From assembly GCA_022713905.1 (NCBI GenBank), contig JAIHTM010000179.1, positions 1 through 5,716 of the forward strand: a stretch of DNA of 5,716 nucleotides, given 5' to 3'. The DNA is from Collinsella sp. Its GTDB lineage: Bacteria; Actinomycetota; Coriobacteriia; Coriobacteriales; Coriobacteriaceae. Position 1 is the first letter of the stretch. Every line of letters begins with the position of its first letter. The notes under the pieces are model-generated. The model saw only the letters and a program-made list of their open reading frames with translations, was not told the DNA's origin and did not search any database. A program made the translations under genes and the position numbers. Positions 1 through 5,439 of this stretch are shown here, piece after piece.

Positions 1-44
1 TGGAATGATATATGGGCGGCTCCCGCTGAGCAGCGGACTTTCGT

Positions 45-1346
45 CTACCTGATATGAGCAGGTTTTCCGCCCCAGTAGAAGCGGCAGAAGGCTCGTTTGC
101 GCTTTTGGGGTTTGCCTACGAGCTCCATGGTTGCGATGGCTATATCTTCGGCTGCGTGGGGGCGGCGTAGTACTTCGCCGTTGATGAGTAGGGCTTTGAG
201 TGATTCGGGATGGTCGTGCAAGTGACGTAGGGTTACGATGAGTTCACGTGCGGTGGTGACATGCATGCTGGCGCCCATGCCGGTGAGCATCGTGGTGTTG
301 GCCTTTTCCTGGCCATAGGACTTGCCCAGCAGGATCATCGGCAGATGCGCGCACAGGCACTCGGTGACGGTGAGTCCGCCCGATTTGAGGATTGCCAGGT
401 CGCAGCCGTGCATGAGGGCCGCCATGTCGTCCACGTAGTCCAGAACCGTGACGTTTTCGAGCTTCATGGCGTCGAAGAGCGTCTTGAGGCGGGTGGCGTA
501 TTCCTCATCCTTGCCCGGCAAAAAGACAAAGTGCATGTCCTCGAAGCTGCGCAGGAAGGGGAGTGTGCGGTCCATCTCCGCGCGAAAGCGAACGTACGGT
601 TGAGGCAAACTGGCACCGGCCATCACCAACACAACGGTCTTGTCAGCGGGGAGATTGAACTTCTCGAGTTCTTCCTCGCGATTGTAGTCCGTATCAAACC
701 CGGCGCGAATGGGGATGCCTGTAATGCGGATTTTGGTCTCGGGAACTTTACGGGGGCGAAGTGTCTCGGCCATAAATTCGTTGGCTACGCAGAACAGGTC
801 GGTGTCCTTGTGGGGCCAAAAGCCTTCGACTTCATAGTCTGTTGGTACGCAGATGACCGGATAATCGATACCCGTGATGACGCGGGCACCCACAGCGACG
901 TTGGCCGCCGTGATGTGTGTCGCGACCACGGCTATAGGCTTGCGGGTCCGGACGTATTCGTTGAAGGCGGGGAACATAATTCGCGACCATGCCGTGCCGC
1001 CGCCCCAGAGCAGATGTCCTGTAAGCGTATATCGCCAGGTCAGGTCGTAAATGGGACGCGTGGCGCCGGTAAACGACGCTGCTGTTTTATTACCATCGAA
1101 CCTAATGCGTCCAAAATCGAGGATATCCAGGACTTCGATCTCAACATCCTCAGGGATTCCCTTGGTGCCGCGGATAAGGTCAAATGCTTGTGCAATCGCG
1201 TTGGCGGCGGCTTTGTGGCCCGATCCAACCGATGCGTGTACAATGGTTACTAGGGGTTTTTGTGCAGGTGAAACGGTCATTTGCTCCGGTTGGGGAGTGC
1301 TTTGCGTTGGCAGGGGAGCGTCGTTGCTCGTCTGCGTTTGATCCAT
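45..1346 (-). CDS. MGDG synthase / UgtP-type processive glycosyltransferase (GT28-like)
   Basis: A 433-residue GT-B glycosyltransferase of the MGDG-synthase/UgtP class. Enzymes of this family move a sugar from a UDP-sugar to diacylglycerol at the inner face of the membrane, making glycolipids or lipoteichoic-acid anchors. Seen directly: the N-domain loop HASVGSGHKAA (37-47), VATHITAANV (141-150), VPTDYEVEGFWPHKDTD (167-183), the interdomain ITGIPIRAGF (208-217), and the donor-site segments LKSGGLTVTE (320-329) and GQEKAN (345-350). Before the first motif lies a Pro/Gln/Thr-rich, probably disordered stretch of about 30 residues. The C-terminus is basic (KRKRAFCRFYWGGK), which may help membrane contact (inference). 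The start at 1346 is chosen because AAGGGGAG lies 6 bases upstream; an upstream ATG at 1403 would add 19 unlikely residues and lies before the likely transcription start. The gene is divergent from trxB. Sugar and acceptor cannot be read from sequence; a MurG-like role is less likely given the GHKAA loop. Confidence 0.88.
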   Translation of the reverse strand: MDQTQTSNDAPLPTQSTPQPEQMTVSPAQKPLVTIVHASVGSGHKAAANAIAQAFDLIRGTKGIPEDVEIEVLDILDFGRIRFDGNKTAASFTGATRPIYDLTWRYTLTGHLLWGGGTAWSRIMFPAFNEYVRTRKPIAVVATHITAANVAVGARVITGIDYPVICVPTDYEVEGFWPHKDTDLFCVANEFMAETLRPRKVPETKIRITGIPIRAGFDTDYNREEELEKFNLPADKTVVLVMAGASLPQPYVRFRAEMDRTLPFLRSFEDMHFVFLPGKDEEYATRLKTLFDAMKLENVTVLDYVDDMAALMHGCDLAILKSGGLTVTECLCAHLPMILLGKSYGQEKANTTMLTGMGASMHVTTARELIVTLRHLHDHPESLKALLINGEVLRRPHAAEDIAIATMELVGKPQKRKRAFCRFYWGGKPAHIR

Positions 1347-1352
1347 CGATAA

Positions 1353-1360
1353 CTCCCCTT
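1353..1360 (-). promoter_or_regulatory. RBS deciding the glycosyltransferase start
   Basis: AAGGGGAG on the minus strand, with 6 bases to the ATG at 1346. It favours the internal start over the longer reading frame that opens at 1403. Confidence 0.75.
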
Positions 1361-1373
1361 CATCTTTGTTTCG

Positions 1374-1386
1374 CAATGAATCATTG
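1374..1386. promoter_or_regulatory. 13-base palindrome CAATGA-A-TCATTG, candidate operator
   Basis: A perfect palindrome with two 6-base arms around a single central base, in the divergent region between the glycosyltransferase and trxB. It spans roughly -10 to +2 of the predicted leftward promoter, a typical repressor position. The regulator is not identifiable from this window and the short arms make chance possible. Confidence 0.3.
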
Positions 1387-1388
1387 TA
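1383..1388 (-). promoter_or_regulatory. -10 box of the glycosyltransferase promoter
   Basis: TACAAT on the minus strand, one mismatch from the sigma-70-type -10 consensus. Transcription would begin near 1376, leaving a leader of about 30 bases that contains the RBS. No good -35 hexamer was found at the right distance (best is TTAGGC with a 19-base spacer). The box overlaps a palindrome at 1374-1386. Confidence 0.45.
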
Positions 1389-1396
1389 GTGCATGA

Positions 1397-1426
1397 GTGT
1401 CACGTTCGCCTAAATTTGGGTATGAG
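1397..1426 (+). promoter_or_regulatory. Weak candidate trxB promoter
   Basis: GTGTCA (1397-1402) and TATGAG (1421-1426), separated by 18 bases, each match 4 of 6 consensus positions. They would start transcription near 1433, about 30 bases before the trxB ATG. A weak match, offered because a promoter is expected in this 117-base divergent gap. Confidence 0.25.
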
Positions 1427-1450
1427 CGCAAAGAACGCCAATCTTTCGAC

Positions 1451-1456
1451 AGGAGG
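1451..1456 (+). promoter_or_regulatory. RBS deciding the trxB start
   Basis: A perfect AGGAGG, 7 bases before the ATG at 1464. It fixes that start over the in-frame ATG at 1389, which would add 25 residues unlike any TrxB N-terminus. Confidence 0.85.
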
Positions 1457-1463
1457 TCTCTTC

Positions 1464-2402
1464 ATGACTACCGATCAGCCGATCGATGTTGCGATTATCG
1501 GTGGCGGCCCTGCGGGCTATGCTGCGGCCATTTATGCGGCGCGCTCCAACCTAACGACGACCGTGATTGAACAGGGCATGTCGGGCGGACAGATCGCCAC
1601 GACCAATGAAGTCGAGAACTATCCGGGCATTCCGCTCTTGAGTGGCGCCGAACTCGGCGAGCGTTTTCAGCAGCATGCAGAGGGCCTGGGAGCGCAGGTC
1701 GCATGGAGCATGGTTACGGGTATCGATTACGATGCCGATGCAGCGCTGTTTACGGTGCATCACGACATGGGCGATACGCTGGCCTCGAGCGTTATCGCTT
1801 GCATGGGTGCCACGCCACGTCCGGCAGGTTTCGCTGGCGAGGATACCTATCGCGGTCGTGGCGTTTCATATTGCGCAACATGTGACGGCATGTTCTTCCG
1901 CGGCAAACAGGTCTTTATAATCGGTGGTGGCAATTCGGCATGCGAAGAGGCACTGTTCCTGTCAGACATTGCCAGCAGTGTGACCATCGTGCTGCGCCGC
2001 GACCAGTTCCGTGCGCCTGATGGTGTTGTTCGGAAGGTGCTCGAAAAGGACAATATTACAGTTAGGTACCAAACTAGTATTGTGGAGCTCTTGGGCGAAG
2101 CCATGCCAACGGCGATCACCTTTAAGGACAATGCATCCGGTGAGACTCATACCGAGTCATTTGAGCCTGGCTCGTTTGGCATCTTTGTCTTTACCGGGAC
2201 GCAACCCCATACCGAGCTTGTTGAGCATCTAGTCGATCTGGCGCCTGATGGCGGCATTCTGACTGATGAATCCATGGCGACCCGCACGCCAGGTCTATTT
2301 GCCGCTGGTGACATCCGTTCCAAGCGTTTACGCCAAGTTGTGACCGCCGTTTCTGATGGAGCCATAGCGGCAACCAGCGCATACGCATTTCTCCGTGGAT
2401 AA
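1464..2402 (+). CDS. trxB: Thioredoxin-disulfide reductase
   Basis: A 312-residue cytoplasmic flavoprotein that passes electrons from NADPH through FAD and a redox disulfide to thioredoxin; the length is usual for bacterial TrxB. Seen directly: the FAD loop IIGGGPAGYAAA (11-22), the SGGQIATTNEVENYPG segment (40-55), the redox pair CATC (Cys137, Cys140) followed by DGMFFRGK, the NADPH-domain loop GGGNSACEEA (154-163), RRDQFRA (178-184) with the two arginines that usually recognise the 2'-phosphate of NADPH, and the C-terminal FAD motif GDIRSKRLRQVVTAVSDGAIAA (282-303). The usual His before RRD is Leu177, and the usual GGGDSA is GGGNSA; both are mild variants. The start is set by AGGAGG 7 bases upstream. 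It is probably monocistronic, with a hairpin 43 bases after the stop; no thioredoxin gene is present in the window. Ferredoxin- or NADH-dependent relatives exist, but the RR motif argues for NADPH. Confidence 0.96.
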   Translation: MTTDQPIDVAIIGGGPAGYAAAIYAARSNLTTTVIEQGMSGGQIATTNEVENYPGIPLLSGAELGERFQQHAEGLGAQVAWSMVTGIDYDADAALFTVHHDMGDTLASSVIACMGATPRPAGFAGEDTYRGRGVSYCATCDGMFFRGKQVFIIGGGNSACEEALFLSDIASSVTIVLRRDQFRAPDGVVRKVLEKDNITVRYQTSIVELLGEAMPTAITFKDNASGETHTESFEPGSFGIFVFTGTQPHTELVEHLVDLAPDGGILTDESMATRTPGLFAAGDIRSKRLRQVVTAVSDGAIAATSAYAFLRG

Positions 2403-2444
2403 GTACGATAATATATCTTATGTAAGGTTGCTATCTTAAAACAT

Positions 2445-2486
2445 AGTGGTTGGACGGTACATCAATGTGCTGTCCAACCACTTTTA
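2445..2486 (+). terminator. Intrinsic terminator of trxB
   Basis: Left arm 2445-2462 and right arm 2465-2482 pair over 18 positions, including two G-U wobbles (T2458-G2469 and G2456-T2471). The outer AGTGGTTGGAC / GTCCAACCACT part is perfect. The arms are followed by TTTT (2482-2485). The run of T is short, so some read-through into the downstream gene is possible. An A run at 2438-2441 lies just before the hairpin. Confidence 0.7.
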
Positions 2487-2526
2487 CTTAGCGGCTATGT
2501 GGTATGCAAAACTAGCTCATCTAGAA

Positions 2527-2532
2527 TACAAT
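2527..2532 (+). promoter_or_regulatory. -10 box of the DUF1836 gene promoter
   Basis: TACAAT in an A+T-rich stretch, predicting a start near 2539 and a very short leader of about 18 bases holding the RBS. The -35 region is poor: ATGCAA at 2504-2509 with a 17-base spacer matches only half the consensus. Confidence 0.4.
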
Positions 2533-2544
2533 ATAGAAAACGAA

Positions 2545-2550
2545 CGGAGG
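2545..2550 (+). promoter_or_regulatory. RBS deciding the DUF1836 gene start
   Basis: CGGAGG, 6 bases before the ATG at 2557. It selects this start over the in-frame upstream ATG at 2446, which lies inside the trxB terminator hairpin, and over the downstream ATG at 2584, which lacks a good RBS. Confidence 0.8.
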
Positions 2551-2556
2551 CCTCTG

Positions 2557-3168
2557 ATGAACCACGTCAAACATGTTATCCCGATGTCCGATACATCGGT
2601 CAGTATTAAGCCAGAGGATATTCAACCGACGGTGCTGCCGGATGCATTTATTCAGTCCGATATGGTGGGTAAACTCAACGCGTTGAGCCTGCCACGCTAT
2701 GATCAGCTGCCCAACGTAACGCTCTATCGCGATCAGGTTATTGAATATGTTGCGCTGTGGATGGAGCCGCTTTCGATTTGTGTAGAGCAGCCCGTTATCA
2801 CGCCATCGATGATCAATAACTACGTGAAGGTCGGTCTCGTTCCTGCTCCGGTTAAAAAGCAGTATGGACGTGAGCAGATTGCGCGTCTCATCGCCATTTG
2901 TATCTTTAAACAGGTGCTGCCCATCGCTGCGGTTCAGGCACTTTTTAATATTCAGCGCTTGAGCTACGACGCTCCGACGGCTTTCGATTATGTAGTCGAT
3001 CAACTTGAGGCATCGATTCGTGCGGCGTTTTCCGTCGAGCAGACTCCCGTGCCCGATACCGCACATCAGGTTACGCGCGAGTCGCTGCTCGTTCGTAGTG
3101 CGGTTTCGTCCTTCGTTTCGAAGGCGTACCTGATGAGCTATCTCAAGTTTAATGGGTTTAATAGATAA
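2557..3168 (+). CDS. DUF1836 domain-containing protein
   Basis: A 203-residue soluble protein with no signal peptide or membrane segment. The DUF1836 core is recognisable as LPRYDQLPNVTLYRDQVIEY (45-64), then SMINNYVKVGLVPAPVKKQY (84-103), then GREQIARLIAICIFKQVLPI (104-123). The middle part resembles the winged-helix start of MerR-type proteins (an S/T-x-I-x-x-Y-x-x-x-G-L-V/I-P pattern), so DNA binding is a reasonable inference, but the family has no established function. The first 40 residues are unremarkable and probably flexible. The last 80 are mostly helical-looking, with no motif I recognise. It appears to be a single-gene unit with its own promoter and RBS, between the trxB terminator and a convergent terminator. 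No partner gene tells what it does. Confidence is high for the family, low for any function. Confidence 0.85.
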   Translation: MNHVKHVIPMSDTSVSIKPEDIQPTVLPDAFIQSDMVGKLNALSLPRYDQLPNVTLYRDQVIEYVALWMEPLSICVEQPVITPSMINNYVKVGLVPAPVKKQYGREQIARLIAICIFKQVLPIAAVQALFNIQRLSYDAPTAFDYVVDQLEASIRAAFSVEQTPVPDTAHQVTRESLLVRSAVSSFVSKAYLMSYLKFNGFNR

Positions 3169-3181
3169 CTGAGGTATAAGA

Positions 3182-3225
3182 CGGGCGGGATAAAGAGCCA
3201 CTGGCCCCTTATCCCGCCCGCGCGT
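3182..3225. terminator. Hairpin terminator between convergent DUF1836 and degV genes
   Basis: A perfect 12-bp G+C-rich stem (3182-3193 with 3209-3220; CGGGCGGGATAA and its complement), with a 15-base loop that can pair further through GCC/GGC. Only TTT follows on the plus strand (3224-3226) and there is no T run on the minus strand. It begins 13 bases after the DUF1836 stop and ends about 20 bases from the degV stop, so it probably serves both genes. Confidence 0.65.
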
Positions 3226-3240
3226 TTGACTAGTTGGACA

Positions 3241-4107
3241 TTATCGGCCCGAAGCTACGCCCATGCCGTAACCGATGATGAGGCCGTGCATCTCGGCGTA
3301 ATAGGAATCTAGCCCGTTACAGGGCATGATGATAGTCTTGGAGCCGGGCCAGTGCTCGACAATGCGATCGGCAAGCGCCTGGGCTCCAGCTTCGTTTTCA
3401 ACGTGATCGATGATGACCTCGCCGCCCGTGAAACCCTCGGCCTCCATGGTGTCGACAATCTTGGTGAGCATCTTCTTTTCGCCACGCGTGTGCCCAACGA
3501 GTTCAATTTTGCCCGCGTCGCTCGCCGTGCCCAAAATGCGGATATTGAGCTTGTTGGCAATGACGCCGGCTGCCTTAGGAATGCGTCCGGCCTTCGCAAG
3601 GTTTTCGTAATTACACAGGCTAAAGAGAATCTTGCTGTTTTGCTCGAGACTATCGAAGTAAGCGCAGGCGTCTTCAAAGGAAACGTCCGGGTTGCTCGCA
3701 AGATAGCGGTCGAACAGCAAGAAGATCAGATCCATTTTGCCACCTGCGGCTCGCGAGTTAACCAAATGAATCTGACGGTTGGGCTCTTCGGCAAGCACCA
3801 TGTCACGCGCGGTGGCCGCGGCATTGTAGCTACCCGAGACGCCCTCGGAGATGGGCATGCAAATCGTCTTGTCAGCGAGCTTAAAGAGCTCAGCCCACTC
3901 CCCTACGCTTGGGCAGGCGCTCGATGATGCACCGGCTTCCGATTGAATGGCAACATTAAGCTCGTGAACATCGAGCGAGAGGTCGTCAACGAATTCACGC
4001 TCCCCCACTCGGATCTTAAGGGGTGCAAATGCAAAGGTGGTATGAGGTGCGGTTGGTTGCCAATCGCGAAGATTGCAGCTCGAATCGGAGATGAGTGCCA
4101 AGCTCAT
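3241..4107 (-). CDS. DegV family protein
   Basis: A 288-residue cytoplasmic protein of the DegV family, whose studied members bind fatty acids; in Firmicutes, FakB proteins of this family present the acyl chain to the kinase FakA. Seen directly: N-terminal ALISDSSCNL (4-13), the segment SSSACPSVGEWAELF (61-75) at the usual place of the TSQPS-like motif, MPISEGVSGSYNAA (84-97) with the conserved SGSY, VNSRAAGGKMDLI (116-128), and ENLAKAGRIPKAAGVIANKL (168-187). The C-terminus is glycine-rich (GLIIGYGMGVASGR) but lacks the usual H-x-GPG signature, and the lipid-site Thr/Ser region carries extra Ser and a Cys. The start is supported by AAAGGA 6 bases upstream. The gene has its own TATAAT box and ends at a shared hairpin. 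No FakA-like kinase is in the window, so a FakB role is inference; the ligand is unknown. Confidence 0.88.
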   Translation of the reverse strand: MSLALISDSSCNLRDWQPTAPHTTFAFAPLKIRVGEREFVDDLSLDVHELNVAIQSEAGASSSACPSVGEWAELFKLADKTICMPISEGVSGSYNAAATARDMVLAEEPNRQIHLVNSRAAGGKMDLIFLLFDRYLASNPDVSFEDACAYFDSLEQNSKILFSLCNYENLAKAGRIPKAAGVIANKLNIRILGTASDAGKIELVGHTRGEKKMLTKIVDTMEAEGFTGGEVIIDHVENEAGAQALADRIVEHWPGSKTIIMPCNGLDSYYAEMHGLIIGYGMGVASGR

Positions 4108-4136
4108 TGAGGGTCCTTTCTAATTGTTCCCCAACA

Positions 4137-4142
4137 ATTATA
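4137..4142 (-). promoter_or_regulatory. -10 box of the degV promoter
   Basis: A perfect TATAAT on the minus strand, giving a start near 4130 and a leader of about 23 bases with the RBS at 4114-4119. The -35 position (GTCCAA, 4165-4160, 17-base spacer) is poor and touches the edge of a 13-bp inverted repeat. Confidence 0.6.
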
Positions 4143-4163
4143 GCCATCTTTTTGATTGTTTGG

Positions 4164-4196
4164 ACGGCTATCTAGTTTTGAATACTAGATAGCCGT
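4164..4196. repeat. Perfect 13-bp inverted repeat upstream of degV
   Basis: Arms 4164-4176 (ACGGCTATCTAGT) and 4184-4196 are exact reverse complements around the 7-base spacer 4177-4183. Neither side has a T run, so it does not look like a terminator. The centre lies about 50 bases before the predicted degV start, consistent with a binding site for a dimeric regulator. The GGCTAT core occurs a third time, overlapping the -10 box (minus strand, 4145-4140). Confidence 0.6.
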
Positions 4197-4222
4197 ACTG
4201 ATCTTATGGCAAACGGTAGGGG

Positions 4223-4262
4223 CAAAAAGAATGGGCCTCGTGATTCAAGATCGCGAGGCCCA
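4223..4262 (-). terminator. Intrinsic terminator of the apt-NlpC/P60 operon
   Basis: On the minus strand a 12-bp stem (4262-4251 with 4243-4232; TGGGCCTCG/CGAGGCCCA plus three more pairs, one a G-U wobble) with a 7-base loop, followed by TTCTTTTT (4231-4224). It starts 24 bases after the hydrolase stop codon. A textbook rho-independent terminator. Confidence 0.88.
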
Positions 4263-4285
4263 CGTTCGTTCGCTGTAGTACCAAA

Positions 4286-5407
4286 TTAGTAGCGAACGAA
4301 AATGTAATTGTTGTTCATGCCAGCGGCAACGGAGCTGATGATGACGCCCGTCTTGTAGTCGGAAGCATGGATCATCTGGCCGTTACCAATGTAGATGCCG
4401 GTGTGGTAAGAGTTAACCACGACGTCACCAGGCTGGGGATCGGACACGCGGGTCCAGCCCATGAAGGTACCCGTGGTGCCAAGGCGGCAATAACGGCCGG
4501 TGAGGCAATAGCTCACAAAGCCGGAGCAGTCAAAGCTGTTCGGTCCAATACCGCCCCAAGAATAAGCATAACCGAGCTTGCTGTAGGCGCGCGAAACAAC
4601 GGTACCACCGTCAACGGACTGGCTCGGTGCGGAAGGCGTCGGAGCCGGAGCGGGCGTCACGGGCTGCGGCGTGGGAGCAGGAGCGGGCGCGGGCGCAGGC
4701 GTGTTGCCGCCGCCGTTGTTGGTCGTACCGCCACCATTGTTGGTGTTCTCGGTCGTACCGGCGGTGTCATTGCTCACCGTGGCCTTTTCGGCGGTGCTGG
4801 CATTAATGCCAGCCTGCAGCGCAGCATTGGCCTCGGCCTCGGCAGCAAGCTCGGCCTGCAGCTGCGAATCCAGGGAGTTCACGACACTCTGGGCCTCAGC
4901 CTGCTGGGCGTTGAGCTCGTCGACCTTCTTCTGCGTCGCGGCGACGTTCTTCTCCTGTTCGGTCTGCTTATCGGTGAGCTGCTGCTTAAGGTCCTTGACC
5001 TCCTGAATGGTCTGGGCCTGCTTGTCGGACACCTTACCGTAGTAGAAGAGACGGTTGAGCATGTCGCCCAGATCGTCGACGCCCGTCAGAACCTGAAGGA
5101 GACTCAGACCGCCGGTCTTGTACTCACCGGCAACATAGCTCGAAAGCTTTGCCTGACCTTCGGCAATCTCTTGCTGCTTTTGCGTGATCTCGCCTGCAGT
5201 CTGATCAAGCTCCTGCGTCTGTGCGGAGAGTTCTTCATGAATTTGCTGGGTTTGGGTGCCAATCTGCTCGAGTTTAGTTCGAGCAGCGGCAAGGTCGGAT
5301 GCGGTATCGGCGAAAGCCGGAGCCACGAGGCCCAGGCCCAAAACACAAGCGAGGGTTGCCGTAGCAGCGCAGCGTGCCATGTTTTTGTGCGTATTTGCTG
5401 TGCGCAT
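4286..5407 (-). CDS. Secreted NlpC/P60 peptidoglycan endopeptidase with N-terminal coiled coil
   Basis: A 373-residue exported wall hydrolase. NlpC/P60 enzymes cut the stem peptide of peptidoglycan, usually between D-gamma-Glu and the diamino acid. Seen directly: a signal peptide with a hydrophobic core and an AFA|D cleavage site (about 33/34); a Gln/Glu/Ala-rich coiled coil (about 36-200) broken by a YVAGEYKTGGLSLLQVL segment (91-107) like that of PcsB/CwlO-type hydrolases; an Asn-Gly and Pro-Ala linker (about 220-263); and the catalytic domain (about 268-373) with DCSGF (Cys294), YHTGIYIGNG (His335) and IHAS (His347), the expected Cys-His-His triad. Cys301 and Cys307 are extra cysteines near the active site. 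By analogy with PcsB/CwlO/RipC the coiled coil may be the docking part for FtsEX (inference). The start has AAAGGAA 5 bases upstream. It follows apt with a 32-base gap and no terminator or clear promoter between them, so co-transcription is likely; a terminator follows. Confidence 0.93.
   Translation of the reverse strand: MRTANTHKNMARCAATATLACVLGLGLVAPAFADTASDLAAARTKLEQIGTQTQQIHEELSAQTQELDQTAGEITQKQQEIAEGQAKLSSYVAGEYKTGGLSLLQVLTGVDDLGDMLNRLFYYGKVSDKQAQTIQEVKDLKQQLTDKQTEQEKNVAATQKKVDELNAQQAEAQSVVNSLDSQLQAELAAEAEANAALQAGINASTAEKATVSNDTAGTTENTNNGGGTTNNGGGNTPAPAPAPAPTPQPVTPAPAPTPSAPSQSVDGGTVVSRAYSKLGYAYSWGGIGPNSFDCSGFVSYCLTGRYCRLGTTGTFMGWTRVSDPQPGDVVVNSYHTGIYIGNGQMIHASDYKTGVIISSVAAGMNNNYIFVRY
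4621..4741 (-). repeat. Low-complexity linker repeat within the hydrolase gene
   Basis: Encodes residues 223-263 of the NlpC/P60 protein: two copies of NNGGG separated by TT, then Pro-Ala dipeptides and Pro-Thr-rich sequence. The DNA is correspondingly repetitive (GCGGGC/GGAGC-type units). It probably acts as a flexible spacer through the wall; length variation between strains would be expected. Confidence 0.75.
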
Positions 5408-5439
5408 GTAGCTTCCTTTCCGGTATCTAAGGGTAGCGG

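Noticed and set aside
23..36. Small hairpin CCGCT-GAGC-AGCGG just after the glycosyltransferase stop, as a terminator
   Set aside because: Only a 5-bp stem and no T run on the minus strand; the real terminator may lie beyond the left edge.
261..1253. Long plus-strand open frame (330 codons) opposite the glycosyltransferase
   Set aside because: It is a shadow of a well-supported gene; no RBS-supported start, no recognisable motif.
2521..3201. Minus-strand open frame opposite the DUF1836 gene
   Set aside because: It runs through the terminator hairpin and RBS region and its translation has no domain character, whereas the plus strand carries the DUF1836 core.
3352..3927. Plus-strand open frame opposite degV
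   Set aside because: Antisense shadow; no RBS and no motif, while the minus-strand frame has clear DegV motifs.
2450..4167. TTGGACGG shared by the inverted repeats at 2450-2457 and 4160-4167, and TTGGACA at 3234-3240, as a common regulatory motif
   Set aside because: An eight-base match occurring twice in this length is not strong evidence, it sits differently relative to each repeat, and the rest of the repeats is unlike.
5335..5407. Lipoprotein signal (Cys21) in the NlpC/P60 N-terminus
   Set aside because: The residues before Cys21 (Thr-Leu-Ala) do not fit a lipobox, and a long hydrophobic stretch with an AFA cleavage site continues after it, as in an ordinary signal peptide.
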